Source of the DNA: Eleusine coracana subsp. coracana
Taxonomy: Eukaryota > Streptophyta > Magnoliopsida > Poales > Poaceae
Reading direction: 5' to 3'
Length of the DNA stretch: 64,000 bases
NCBI GenBank assembly: GCA_032690845.1
Contig: CM064433.1
Location: 42,282,658-42,346,657, forward strand
A model generated the notes under the pieces. That model ran no database searches. It saw only the letters and a list, made by a program, of their open reading frames with translations, and was not told where the DNA came from. The translations under genes and the position numbers were made by a program. Of the stretch, positions 21,228 through 33,289 are shown in pieces (within the stretch, counting starts at the first letter, position 1; every line of letters starts with the position of its first letter).

Positions 21228-24200
21228 AGAAAATGGCTTCGGCTTCTCTGTGCCCATCGAGAATGCCCATCCGTGTGCTGGGCCACGTGGAGCGCATCTG
21301 TCTTTTCCATGTCATAAGCGTTGGGTCCGTTTCTTCACCGTCTAACACCAACGCAAACGGCGCTGTGACCGTCATATAGAGTTATTTTTCTATACGCCTC
21401 TCTCTCATTTCAACGCTCCATTAAAAAAAAAGGAAATCTCCTCCCCTCCAAATCCCAGCGGCCCTCTCTATCTATGGGGATGAGCATCGATTTGGGAGGT
21501 CTGCTGGGAGCTCAGCAACGATGCTGGCAGGCAAATTGAGCTCTGCAGTGGGGAGCTCGATACCGGCGACAAAGTGTTCCCTCGTCTGTGCTTTAACAGG
21601 CTCCACTCCCAACTGCGCTGACATGAGCCTCGATCTGAGGGGTTTGTGGGGAGCTCAGCAGCAAGGAGCTCGATTCCGACGGGGAGCGCGATGTTGGAGT
21701 GGAGGGCTCGATGCCAAGAGTTCCAGGTGCGTGCTTCAACAAGCTTAGCTCGCCCATCTGGGTTCAATTCAGGCAGAGTCGGTTCGATTTTGGTGTCAAG
21801 ATTTGGATTCCACCATGGAGAAGTATCGATTTGTTCAGTAAACTAGCAACAAAAGGGAGTTTGTCGAACTGTAGATGAAATTGAAGCATGCGGCAAGCCA
21901 GTTGGCTCTGGTATGTGTTCTTGCGCTTTCCCTTCAGTAAGAAGTATTCTTTATTCTAAGTGCATATTGTTTCTCATAATAAGATTTGAGTGTGCTAGTA
22001 AACTATAATCATAAAGTGAAAGCTGCAATCTGAAGCCATCATGGAAGCATGTAATAAAAGCATTATGTATATTGGAACGGTAGAATAATATTTAGATCTC
22101 GATATAAATCATTGGAAAGAAAAATACTAAAATCAAAATATAGGACTCACATTTTAGTGTGCATAAAAGAAGTTCAATATCCATAAAGGAAACAAATTGT
22201 AGAGATTCTCATTGGTTGACTGAGTTGCATTTCCTTGTTGTGTATCTTTTTCATGTAGAGGGACCCCAAACCAGGAACCAAAAGACAAGGATACTGCTGC
22301 ATTTTTATGTGTAACGACTTCACCATGTGGAAGGCCTGAAAACCATGTATCAAAAGCTGAAGGTATTGACGCATTCCCTTGCTGCATACCTTGACCATGC
22401 AAAGGGACCCCAAACCATGAACCAAAGTTGGACGAAGTCTCTGAAGCATTTATGAATGGATAGTAGGTTGGCATGTGTATTTGATTTTGCTCCATAGGAT
22501 TCCCTAATTGATGACTCTATCCGAATTTAAAATAGGTGGAACATCAGAAATGAAACTATGGTATCTCTTAGTAATTTACACTATATAATATTGTTCGCTT
22601 GCCATACCGATTCAGTGTAATATGGTTGTGAGTGTTGTACTGTCTCCACTTCTATTGCAGAACCAGATGCATTGGGATCATTCTTCTTCTTTTTCCTATC
22701 TCGTGTTGCCTTCTCAAAACCACTAACTAGTCTTGCAGACCCACGTACTGTCTTCTGCTTAGTCTTGATGCCCTTTGGCTTTACATGATTATCATTTCCA
22801 TGTGTAGCTGTAAAAAAAAAGGAATACATTTATATAGCGTGGCATGCGAGATGTTAAAAAACATACCATTTAGACCATATAATGTAACATACCTTCTGGA
22901 GGCGAAGAACTATGCAACTCTGGATCAGACCTTATTTATAAAGTTTTATCCATATCTTCTGCTAATTTGATTGCATCAGTCATAGCCATAGAGTAAGTTT
23001 GTTCAGATTCTATAGCGCGACAAGCTAGTTTAAAAAATACTCTACATAACTCTTTCCTGCATTTTGATAGCTTTGTTCTAGGATGTATTTGTGGATCATA
23101 ATTGCTATGTATACTGAGGGCTTTGGCATCAAGTGTCCATCTCTTCAGTACATACTGTTGAGGAATTTCTTTGATATTGTTAATGTCAAGTATCTTCAAT
23201 GCATGACAGCATAAGATCCCTGCAAACTCGAACTTCTTACAGCTACACTTCACTGTACCTTGCAATGTAGAAAACTTTACAACATGTTCATTATTCCTGC
23301 CATCAACCTTTACTTTGTACGTCATTTCGGCATCACTAGCACCATTGTAGAATATGTCACAGTTCAATGTTTGCATCACTTGTGCTTGGAATATCCTAAA
23401 TACAGCTGGAGTGTAAACTTTTGCAGCATGCCTTAATATTTTCAAGTCTGGTTTTAATGCAGGTTTACTTTGTGTTGCCTTGAAGTCATATTTCACCTCC
23501 TCATCTCGTTTATCTGCCACCAATCTATCAAAGTGCTCAAAAAAGGTTAGTATGTCATATTTGACACTAATATACCCCTTCAACTCATTGTTCAGACTTT
23601 TGCTTCTTTGGGTGCTCACCATATCCTCACAGAATCTGTTCCTTCCATATGCTAAGGCCCATTGTTCCTTTTTATCAAATAACCTTTGGAGTCATATATT
23701 TTTCCACAACTTATAGATGTCTAGCAATGAATTCCATGCCTTTACAAAATCCTCTACCTCCTCTTGATCATAAGTACAATTCTGAAAAGCTGTATTGAAC
23801 TTGTTATAATCCTTTACAACTCCTAAAAGGTGCTTGCATGCATTCTGGTTCATGTGCCAAACACAAATTCTGTGATGAGTATCCATTACGATGTTGATTG
23901 CTTTTGCCATTGCTACATCTTCATCTGTCAAAATGGTGTGTGGCTTCTTACCTGACATGGCCTCTAGAAATATATTGAATAACCAAATAAAACTATCTGC
24001 AGTTTCATCATATTAAAGTGCAGCACTAAAAATACAAGTTTTCTTATGATTATTCACTCCAACAAGCAAGCCAAATGGTCTTCCATCATTTAATTTTCTA
24101 TATGTTGTGTCAAAGCAAACAATATCACCAAATACTTCATAGTCTGCTATCATTTTAGAATCAGTCCAGAAAATATTTGTTATTAAGTCATCCTGATCAA

Positions 24201-25597
24201 CTTGAAAAGAACGGACAAACTTCTCATCTTCTGATGTTTTCATTTGTAGATATTCCAACACTCCCCCTGTATCTCCTTCATGTAACTTTAGTGACCTCTT
24301 GGTATATAATTTATTTTTCACATCTACACGAGTAAAACCGAGATTCTCCATCCCTCCTGCTTCTTTTGCTATTAGATCAAAAGCAGCTTTGTTTGAGATG
24401 CCGACAGACTTAGCATCTTCTATACTGGCTTGTTGTGCTTCGGTTATTTTTCTTTGGGATCTTAAATACTGAGTTTGGTTACTATTAGCAAGAGGATGGT
24501 TGTGATCTGCCACAAACTCATAGATGCAATAGAATCCATCTCTAAGACTTATCTTCATTCGTGTCTGGCACTGACACCTTGTTTCTGCTCTGGTGAAGCA
24601 CTCTTCATGGTCAAGTGATTCTGTTCTTTTATCTATATCACGAACATCTGTTCATAAATAACAGAACAAATAGATGTCAATTTTTAGAATCAGGTCCATA
24701 CTGCAAATATAAACAATATTCAACTCAGTACCTTCACGAGAACAACATAGGGTTCTATTCTTTTTCATAGTCGTATTTTTGATATTATTGAAACTGCCCT
24801 TTCAGATGCTAAAACCTTTATCTCCAGCATAGGCATTATAAAAATCATAAGCCTCATCTTCAGTAGAGAACCTCATGCCAATCTTTGGTGTGTTGTCTTC
24901 AATAGAATTTGTCACCTGGGTGAATCAGGATTTGTATGGTGCTTAATATATACAAAATGATTGAGCAGTATATTACACTACGAATGACTATGGATTAAAA
25001 CTTAGAGATTCTAACTCTGTTGTTCCTGTTGAACCAGCAGGAAGATCGTTCATCACGCACTCATTTACCAAGGAATTAGCGGCAATAGCAGGTTGGGAGA
25101 CGATGCTTGGTACCTGGAGGACTGGCGTGGTCATACTCATGCCCATGCAGTTGGCCTCATGATCAGCCTCAGCGAGATTTGGCGGCAGACGATCAGCCCC
25201 GGCGAGATTTGGCGGCAGGGACGTCATTATCGCTGAAGAAGAAACTAATGCCGATGTGTTTGGATCTTTTTTACCCTCTAAGAAATGAAGTTATCTAATG
25301 ATTGGCGCCTTTCTTTATGTGATTGCCGCCAATTTTTTTTTGGCACCACTGTTTCCCTCCATCACTCTTAATCATGTAATTACGGTTAATATATTATGTG
25401 GGGTCACAAATAGAAAAGAGATTTGGACAGAAGGTTATCTGGTCAAGGCTCCGTTTTCTCCAGGCGTTTAGGTGGCGGCGGAAAAAAAGAGTGGGTCCGG
25501 TCTCTTTTGTGTGGAAACAACAGATGCCCTCCACGTGTGCCCGGCATACGGATGGGCATTCGCGGTGAACACAGAGAAGTCGCAGTCGTAGAAAACA
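21228..25597 (-). mobile_element. FAR1-type Mutator-like element
   Basis: A transposase-derived gene on the minus strand is bracketed by diverged inverted repeats. The left repeat (about 21228-21375) contains GAATGCCCATCCGTGTGCTG and GCGCATCTGT. The right repeat (about 25435-25597), reverse-complemented, contains GAATGCCCATCCGTATGCCG and GGGCATCTGT. The arms pair over more than 70 bp. Exact outer ends and the expected 9-bp target duplication could not be fixed by eye, so the limits are approximate to about 20 bp. The element is about 4.4 kb, a usual size for this class. Confidence 0.75.
22154..25227 (-). pseudogene. FAR1/FRS-like MULE transposase, nonsense-broken
   Basis: Minus-strand exons in order: a short N-terminal exon (about 25227-24988); a FAR1 DNA-binding exon (about 24918-24733) with PKIGMRFSTEDEAYDFYNAY; a long exon (about 24652-22936) with the rest of the FAR1 domain (FTRAETRCQCQT), the MULE core (CFDTTYRKLNDGRPFG, then HTILTDEDVAMAKAI) and a SWIM zinc finger (CSCKKFEFAGILCCHALKIL); then a basic Lys/Arg-rich exon (about 22820-22600) and a repeated GSWFGVPLH tail (22495-22154). 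Otherwise continuous frames are cut by TGA after AGDKGFSI, TAA after FSAAL and TGA after YKLWKNI. The motif usually RSES reads RSKS, replacing a conserved glutamate. It could have been a transposase or a domesticated FRS factor; the flanking inverted repeats favour a transposase. It cannot now make a full protein. Confidence 0.85.
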
Positions 25598-25599
25598 TA

Positions 25600-26379
25600 C
25601 TTGTAACGACTCGTACTTTCCCCTTTTCTTTTACCTGATCTTTCCTTTACCGATTCATTGTAGAATACCGATTCATTGTAGAACGAACAGAAAAATATGT
25701 TAGGGCAGAATAATCAGGAGCGGAGGACACCACCTGCTTTATTAAAGGGGTATAGATATTTAACTATTTAGAATCTATTTCAAATGATAAAATATTTCAT
25801 TCATGGCTCCGTTGAAATTGTACATTCATGGCATTTGCCTGATAAAATATAATATAGTTCAATTTCTAGCATGTGGTCAGTATGCGCGACGATGCAAACG
25901 TTGTGCACATTGTATGTTAAGAACTAGCTGTGTACATCCTACGAGGGTGTAGAGGCAAAAAAAAAAAAAAGATGATACATCTGAAAAAATGTTAGTGGGT
26001 TCATGGGACTTGTGCCGAATGCTTTTGTTGTCAGTGTCCATTGTTTAATTATCAAGATTTGACTGTGAGAGTCTGGTGCGCCGTGCTCTCACGTCTGAGC
26101 GATCAAGCATGCCAGCAGCTGCCGGCTGGCGGTGCGCCACAGCACATGGGCCAGCCGCCCGCCCACGTGAATTCACGGTGCACGTGCCAGAACGACTGTC
26201 GTGGCAGCACGAGGCGCTCCGGATCCTCGGCACACATCGAACATCCCTCTGGATGTGTTGCTTCTCCAGAGCCGCATTCGTGGAGAAGACTTCTGCTCGG
26301 TGACATCGCCCGCGCGTGGGATGGCGCATGGTTCAGTCCGTGGCTCAACAGACCGGTTACAGCGGCGCCATTGGTCAAA
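25600..26379. other. No gene seen (LINE upstream part possible from about 26040)
   Basis: AT-rich to about 26040, including a 14-A run at 25957-25970. The GC-rich part at 26040-26380 lies just upstream of the LINE zinc-finger block and may belong to that element, but its frames are broken. Confidence 0.4.
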
Positions 26380-26850
26380 CCAATACTTCTGTCCTATATA
26401 CTATCGAAATCTTGAAACAACCAGCCACCTTTTTACAGAATGTCCACAAACCGCCGTCATATGAACGTTCATAGCAATATGGGCACAGAAACAACATCTC
26501 AATCCTCAAACTTGAAAGGAAAGAACTCCACTGTCTACTTGATATGAACCGCTCACGGCTCAGAACAGCAAGGACAAGACACAAGGCCTGCGTTCCTTGG
26601 CAATGGCGGTCATATGGGGCATCTGTAAGGAGCGCAATGCGCGTATTTTTGATGATAAAGAGCAACCCATTCAAAGGGTCATCGAGATCATCAAAGATGA
26701 GGCTAAGCTATGGTGTGTGGCGGGGGCGAAGAAGCTAGCGGCCGTGATCGTCCAACAACATAGCGAGTAATAGTTTAGACTAAGTTGCTCCAGCCTTTGC
26801 TCCTGGGGCAACTATGTTGTAATTGCGCGTCTCACGCAAAAAAAAAATTA
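26380..26850 (+). mobile_element. LINE 3'-end fragment
   Basis: The plus frame reads CPIYYRNLETTSHLFTECPQ at about 26390-26450, the zinc-binding block at the end of plant LINE polyproteins. After a frame change it reads AVIWGICKERNARIFDDKEQ and then IEIIKDEAKLW, closing with stops at 26768. An A run (CACGCAAAAAAAAA) follows at about 26838. The rest of the reverse transcriptase is missing. No clear target duplication was found. Confidence 0.65.
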
Positions 26851-27147
26851 TTTCTTCTTATAATCAAATGTCGGCAATGTCCCGGAACTTTTAAAAAAAA
26901 AGTCCATGGCTCAAGCCATGGCCTGGTTCATGGCGAGAAGCATAGAGCAAAGCATGGTGCAGCGGACGTCAATGGTGAGTCAGGTGTCGGGGATGCCGAC
27001 ACCCCCACCTCGGTGGTTTCTTCGGGACTGGCTCACCGCATTCACTTGCCTGCCTGCCTGACAACGTGTTCGAGTGGGATCAGGAATTGCAGAACGGCAC
27101 GACACCGACAGAGTGCGTAAAGCAGGAGGCGTACCCTAGGTCCCTCC

Positions 27148-27429
27148 TGTGATATCCTGGCCCAGTGCTTAATAGGAATGATAGAATACTCATACCAATA
27201 AGTTATAACTTCTTTTATGGAAGCTCATCCTCAAAGAACTCCAAAATTAAGCGTGCTTGGCTTGGAGCAATTTAGAGATGAGTGACCGACTGGGAAGTTT
27301 GTCCCGGATATGCACAAGTAAGGACAAAATGCGTAAAAAAGACATGTGTTGGTCTGTAAAAATAGTCTTAAGGTCCTAGAGAGCTGCTAGGTGTAAGCGA
27401 ATCCGGCCTCAGAGGGGCGAGATGTTACA
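27148..27429. mobile_element. Cassandra-type (TRIM) solo LTR
   Basis: A 282-bp segment starting TGTGATATCC and ending GATGTTACA, hence TG...CA, flanked by the 5-bp duplication CCTCC on both sides (27143-27147 and 27430-27434). Its interior holds a sequence resembling 5S rRNA, which is the defining property of Cassandra terminal-repeat retrotransposons in miniature. With one LTR, an intact target duplication and no internal sequence, it is a solo LTR left by recombination between two LTRs. Confidence 0.88.
27222..27300 (+). other. 5S rRNA-like segment within the LTR
   Basis: The segment contains AGAACTCCAAAATTAAGCG followed by TGCTTGG, then GAGATGAGTGACC and CTGGGAAGT. These track the 3' two thirds of plant 5S rRNA (AGAACTCCGAAGTTAAGCG, GATGGGTGACC, CTGGGAAGT) with several substitutions, including the pol III internal-promoter region. 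It is not a functional 5S gene: the 5' third is missing or unrecognisable. Confidence 0.85.
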
Positions 27430-27476
27430 CCTCCATCCCATCTTTTCCGGGCTGGTCGTCACCACAAGGCCGTGTG

Positions 27477-27645
27477 TGAAGTCGGGTGGCAAGATAACGG
27501 CAAGGAGGGTCTGGGTCGACCCTGACGCAGCAATGGACCTCGTCAGCCCATTGGCAGCGCCGGTGCTTCTCGCGTCGCGCGTGTTGACCAGTAATTCTTG
27601 CGCGTGAATATCAGTTAGGTTCAGTAGCTGTCCGGTTTCAGGGTA
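27477..27645. repeat. Dispersed repeat, copy 1 (partner 34645-34804)
   Basis: About 165 bp matching 34645-34804 closely, with shared GAAGTCGGGTGGCAAGATAA, CTGACGCAGCAATGGACCTC, CGTGTTGACCAGTAATTCT and GGTTCAGTAGCTGTCCG. I do not recognise it; it could be an LTR or element end. The solo LTR lies just to its left. Confidence 0.8.
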
Positions 27646-28236
27646 TTGCCAGATTTCTGTCAGTTTCAGTTGCATTCAATTTCGTCAGAGTCTGTCAGTC
27701 AGTTCGTTTGTTCAGTCAGCAGAGTTTATCCCGAGTCTTCAGGGTCTTAGAACACGGAGTCATGCACCGACTAATGTGGATCATGATGTTGATGTGCGAG
27801 GTTGTGGGCCTCAGTGGCCGTCATCAACTCGTGTAAGGGCATCTCCCCCAGCCTAGCCAAAACTAATTCCAAAATCTTCCTTTTTAGCTAGTCTCTAAAA
27901 TAGAAATCACCTCAAAAAATGATGAAAAACATCAGTCTAGCTAAAACCGATTCTAACTCTATTTTTAAACTGGCCACGTCATCAATGGGCCCTCTTTTCT
28001 TTCCTCCGGGCTCTACGATCTCTGAACGAGTCCACGATCAGATCGCCGAAGTCTTCCTGCCGCGAGCCGCGAGTCCCCGATCCAGAACCTCGCTGCGTTG
28101 TTTGCTGCTCTGGTGCGGTACTTCTCTCCTACACGCTTCTCTCCTACACGCATGTTTAATCCCAACCTGTGATGACGTTGCTAATTTTTTCCAGCCACTA
28201 GTTGCAAGATCCAGGAAGAATCTCCTTCCGTGCAAC

Positions 28237-29633
28237 ATGAATTCAGATGAAGAGTTCAATGATTTTGTTCTCAATGAGTTGATTGATTCATCTTCTTCGG
28301 ATGATGAGGATAATTTTATTTTTGATGCCATAAACACAGTAGCAGCGGAGGCTCTGACCGAACCAATTCATCGTGGTTTTGTCATTGGTCATGCGACAAT
28401 AGATCGAGAAAGGCATTCATGGCACTATTTACTTTATCGAGATTATTTTGCAGAGAACCCTATATTTGGTCCGGAATATTTCAGGCGGAGGTTAGTATGT
28501 ATTATTAATTTTATTCAAAAAATATTTTGCCTAAGTGTTATAGTTTGGTTTAATAATTTTATTCATGCACAGATTTCGAATGAGATGACATGTCTTTCTA
28601 CGCATAATAAATGTTGTCAAAAAGCATGACAACTACTTCGTACAAAAAAGGAATGCAGCCGGTATGCTAGGACTATCTTGCTTGCAGAAGGTTGCAGCGA
28701 CATTTCGAATGTTAGCTTTATGGAGTAGCGGCTGATGCCACGGATAACTATGTTCGTATTGGTGAGAGTACTGCTCTAAAATGTCTGAGAAGATTCACCA
28801 AGGCCATCGTCGAAGTATTTGGACCGGAATACTTGAGATTGCCTAACGAACATGATACTGCTAGGCTACTTGCAATTGGTGAGAGCAGAGGTTTTCCAGG
28901 TATGCTTGATTCCATCGATTACATGCATTGGACCTAGAAAAATTATCCTACTGCTTGACATGGTATGTACAGGGGGCATAAAAAAGAGCCTACAATTATA
29001 TTAGAAGTTGTTGCTTCACAAGATCTATAGATTTGGCATGCGTTCTTTAGGATGCCTGGTTCGCACAATGACATCAATGTACTTCAACGATCTCCAATAT
29101 TTGCGAGGCTTGTTGAAGGTGAAGGTCCACAAGTTAATTATAACATTAATGGAAATAATTATACAATGGGTTATTATCTAGCGGATGGCATATATCCGTC
29201 ATGGGCTACATTCGTGAAGACCATACATGAGCGACAAGGTAACAAGAAGAAATATTTTGCCAAGGCAAAAGAAGCATGTAGAAAAGATGTTGAACGAGCA
29301 TTTGCGGTTTTACAATCTCGCTTTGCTATTGTTCGGGAGTCAGCTCGTTTGTGGGATGAGGATACCCTCAGGAATATAATGGTGGCTTGCATAATTATGC
29401 ATAACATGATTGTCGAGGATGAGAGAGAGGACGATGACGAGGATTCCATCAATTATGACTATATAGGAGACAAAGTACAAGTATCCCACCACGAAGCACC
29501 TGAACTTGCTGCTTTCATACAAAATTACAAGAAAATCAAGAACAAAGAAACCCATACTCAACTTCAAGGAGATTTGGTGGAACACTTGTGGCAAAATCAT
29601 CCGGACTTATACAGGAACATTAGTATTGAGTGA
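28237..29633 (+). pseudogene. Harbinger (Pong-type) DDE transposase, broken
   Basis: The likely start is the ATG at 28237, leading into an acidic Ser-rich N-terminus (NSDEEFNDFVLNELIDSSSS). An intron of about 75 bp appears between ...EYFRR (GTTAGT at about 28492) and a GCACAG acceptor near 28571. The catalytic core follows: the first Asp region around SIDYMHW (about 28915), the second in PGSHNDINVL (about 29055) and the Glu in RKDVERAFAVLQSRFAIV (about 29280). Defects are a TGA in the stretch before HVFLRI (about 28582), one extra T near 28714 that shifts the frame, and TAG, TGA and TAG where relatives have Trp (about 28935, 28956 and 29026). The C-terminal 193 codons are open from 29052. The protein would cut and rejoin element ends in the nucleus if intact. 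Confidence 0.9.
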
Positions 29634-30114
29634 GATTTTTTTTTACTATCATGTAATAATTAGAAATAGATATTTAGTATTTTTTCAGTTTTTTGTGTTT
29701 TATTTGATACCAGAATATTATATTTGCGTTACAAATTTATTGTCAAAGACAATGTGTACTACAGTTCCAAATCAGAGAATGTTTACTACCATGTCACATG
29801 TGTACTTCATTGCATTGATATATTGAAATTGAGCATTCTATATTTCGACCAATCTGATTATTATGTAAACAACTTTCAGGAACTCCATTGCAATAGTATA
29901 TGAAAAACCACAATCTAATGTGAACATGTTTAAACCATAATCTGCATAACTCTGAGATGTATAAAACAAACTAAAACTTCACTGTGACTAAATGGTAGCT
30001 CTAACACAAACCAGAAACTCAATGACTAAATGATAGCTCTAACACAAACTGAAAGTTCAGTGACTAAATGATAACTTTTAGACAACTTCAAACTATCATG
30101 ACTAAATGATAACT

Positions 30115-31290
30115 TTAGTTGTTTAGACGTTTAGCAAGAATCTCTTCCTGGCGCCTTTCATAGTACTGTTGTTGCTTGTAGCTCAGAGTACTCATATCAA
30201 TGCTCATGATTCTCTCTTCTTCAAGTTCCCTTTTGATCTCCACCCTCTCTCTCTCAATTCTGATCCTCTCTTTCTGCAAGGCAAAGGCCTTTTTGCACCT
30301 CTCTTCTTTCTTCATTTCTTTCTCAGCGTCTGCTTCTTTCTTTTGAGCCACAAGATACTCCATTGCTTCCATGCTTGCACGCTGTTGTAACCTCTACTTT
30401 TCCTTCTTCTTTCCTGGAGGTCTCTCTTGTGCACTTTCTGATGGCTGGCTACCATCAACATTACCAGCTCCGAGTACAAGTGCAGCAGATGAAGGACTTG
30501 CATTATTTGTTATCTTCTGCCTTTTTCCTCCAAGATTCGGAGAGCTTGTGTGCTTGTGCATGTCCATCCACTTTGGCTTGTCTTTGAGTATCTTCCAACA
30601 ATGCATGTACAGAAAATTCTTGTGAGTCTTGTCATCTTCGTTGAATATTGCACATGCACTTGCGATCTGCAAAAATATCAAATGAAATCATATAACATGT
30701 AAGACAATCAACAAGCATAAATGTCTGAAAGGTAGACAAGAAAGTAATGACAGGTATTATATGCAACCTTGTCATCAACAGACCAACCACTATGGTTTCT
30801 AGTTTTAATCTTGGAAAGACAACCAGCAAAGACATTAACATCATGTTGAATGCCAGACCAACGAGTCATAAGAGATCCTTGAGAGCAATCAGATGCGAAC
30901 TTCTTGTTGGCATGAAAGTAGTCATGAATTTTTTTTCCAATATGTGCCACGTGATTGGTCAACTCCTTGAATAGGATTCAGTGTCACATTTAGCCAAGCT
31001 GACACGAGGAGTAGGTCCTCATCAACACTGAAATTTTTGCTTCTTCTCTGCGGTCCTTCGGCTACTCCTTGAGCATGATCATGTCCTGCTCCCTCATCAG
31101 GTGGTGGGTTGTCATCAGGTTGATCAGAAGCATAGACCTCAGGGCCAGGTAGTGGGTTGTCATCAGATTGACCAGCAGCATAGACCTCAGGGCCAGGTAG
31201 TGGGTTGTCATCAGGTTGACCAGCAGCATAGACATTAGGATTACTTATCCCATTTGACATCAAATTGGTGAAATATGACCCTGAATTCAT
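30115..31290 (-). pseudogene. Harbinger Myb/SANT-like ORF1, broken
   Basis: This is the partner gene of Pong-type elements. Exon 1 (about 31290-30768) starts MNSGSYFTNLMSNG, has three Gly/Gln-Pro-Asp-rich repeats (DDNPLPGPEVYA type), then the Myb-like block NFSVDEDLLLVSAWLNVTLN. A GT at 30767 and an AG at 30667 bound an intron. Exon 2 (30666-30115) continues IASACAIFNEDDKTHKNF, a KPKW linker and a long Arg/Glu-rich C-terminal helix (about 30370-30130). Two defects are visible: an extra A in a poly-A run near 30943 shifts the frame between YWKK and IHDYF, and a TAG interrupts the second exon near 30396. The family product binds the element's ends and assists the transposase. Confidence 0.85.
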
Positions 31291-32783
31291 GACACCTGTG
31301 AATGGAAAACAAATATCAAGTGTTCTAAATTCTAGAATTAAAAGTGCTATAGTATGACTGAAAACTAAAGTCCAATTACTGAATTTGCATGAAAACAACT
31401 AAAATCTGAAACTAAATGCATCCAGGCAGTTGTGAAAACAAAATTACTGAAGTGTAATAAAAAAAACCTTGATAATTCAATAGAATTGATGTAGTACGTG
31501 ACTGCAGAAATGCATCATAACCATAAACACAAGTAATCTGGTAATTTTGTCTAAAGTCTTAATAGTATAGGGTAACAAATAATTGAGACAACAAGTAATC
31601 TGATCTTGAGATTATTTATAAAGACTAAACTCTCTCTATTTATACAGGACAACACAATACGTAACAGTCAGTCTACAAACAATGAAAGTGAGGCTGCATC
31701 TTTCAAAGAACAAAGTCTAACTTTTATATGAACATCTCAACTAGTAGACTTCACAAGATGTTGCTGACTGAATATTGATCAAGTGTCTATATGTGGGCCA
31801 TTTGTTAAATGAAAGATTCAGTGCTAGTGTTAAATGAAACAAACATCAATTGTGGTCTGAACCTTCAGTGCTACTGTTAATTGAAACCTTCAGAGCTAAA
31901 TTTCTATCATCTACCCAAATTTCTGAACTGATCAATCATTCCTAAATGTCTGAACTGAACCTTTAGTGCTACTATTAAACGAAACCTTCGTCATGGTTGT
32001 AATCACAAAGGAGAAATGATCAATCATTCCTAAATTTCTATCATCTACCCAAATTTCTGAACTCACAAAGGAAACAGAGCATACGTGTGACATTGCAGGA
32101 AACAATATTTGTCCAGCAGAGAATTGAATATACCACATGTCTCTTCCTTGACATCCACCCGCGTTGGTTCTAAAAATAAATCAGGTGACAGCGGTCCAAC
32201 CAAACTAGCAGGAGAAATAATCCGATGGCGATGTAAATCCACTCCCGTGTGGCCTCCAGTGGAACCCTACCCTCCATCTCCGGTGAATTGGGGCATAAAA
32301 AACAGAGGAGCCTAAATCAGAAGCCCTAAGCGACCAGGTGGGGATCTATGGGGAGGCGGCGGCTTCTTTGCAGCGATTTGACTTTGCTTGCTTGCGCGAT
32401 GAGCAAGGATCGACATGGTGACGGGTGGCAGAGATAGCAGAGCAACCGGCGGCTAGCGAATCGCCACGAGATCTTGCAGATTGTGGAAGGGGGCTCGGTG
32501 ATTTTGGGGAACGCAGGCGCGCAGGAATAAGTAGGGTGGTGCGCTCCGCGAAGCACGGCGCGGGAGAAAAGACGCGGGAGAATGAATCCTTGCGCGGGAG
32601 CAAGGCGCGGAGCAGCAATGGCGAGCGACGACTGCTCGCCAGGCTTCACGAGCGAGATTTACGGGTTGGAGGAGAAGCTATTTCCGTGAGTTGTTTGACG
32701 AGTCTGGTGGAGAGGTGTTTTCAGTGAAAATCACCAAATCTTCTATACAAACCGGTTTGGCTAGGCTGGGGGAGATGCCCTAA

Positions 32784-33289
32784 TCTCGGGTATACATAAA
32801 CAAGGAAGAGAAAACATAAAACTCTACAGCCTTATCGCATGCAGCACTGATCCACTTGTTCTTGAACGCTTTGTCCTGGCAAGGCAGTTGCCGGGTGGAC
32901 AACGCACGTGTTGCCGGCCGCGCGCGTGGATGCCGCTGGCCACTCGTGCGTCCAGCCCGGGCAGGGTAGATCAATCGACCAAGAAGGCCAGAGAGTGCTC
33001 CCGTACGTGTGTCGCGTCACTCATAGGACGCCAAGGTTAACGTGTCTCGTCGTTGTGCCATGGGCGGTGGCGTCGTCGTCGTGAGCCATATGACATGATT
33101 GTTTCTTGTCTGACTACTGCACGAATCTCAATCGTGAAAGAGTTGTAACTATCAGCGGAGATAATCACACGATGTATTCATGTGAAACAGGAGTAGACAC
33201 ATATATAATCGTGAAATAGGAGTTTACATACATCTTCGTGTAAAAAAATATCTTTCCTTGCAAGACGATGAGTTGGACTAGGAATCTAG
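32784..33289. other. Intergenic, no gene seen
   Basis: It has a GC-rich stretch (32830-33090) with open frames on the minus strand but no recognised motif, then AT-rich sequence up to the CACTA end. Confidence 0.4.

Larger units (their letters stand above)
27837..32780. mobile_element. Full-length Pong-like PIF/Harbinger element
   Basis: A 4944-bp element. Its ends GGGCATCTCCCCCAGCCTAG... form perfect terminal inverted repeats of about 25 bp (27837-27861 and 32756-32780), and TAA flanks both sides (27834-27836 and 32781-32783). It carries the two genes of the superfamily in convergent orientation: a DDE transposase (+) and a Myb/SANT-like ORF (-). Both are broken, so it is a defective copy. 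Intact TIRs mean it could still be moved if transposase were supplied elsewhere. Confidence 0.95.

Noticed and set aside
32326..32727. Long opposing frames (107 and 100 codons) near the right end of the Harbinger element
   Set aside because: They lie in GC-rich leader sequence of the Myb-like gene; no motif, and both strands are open by composition.
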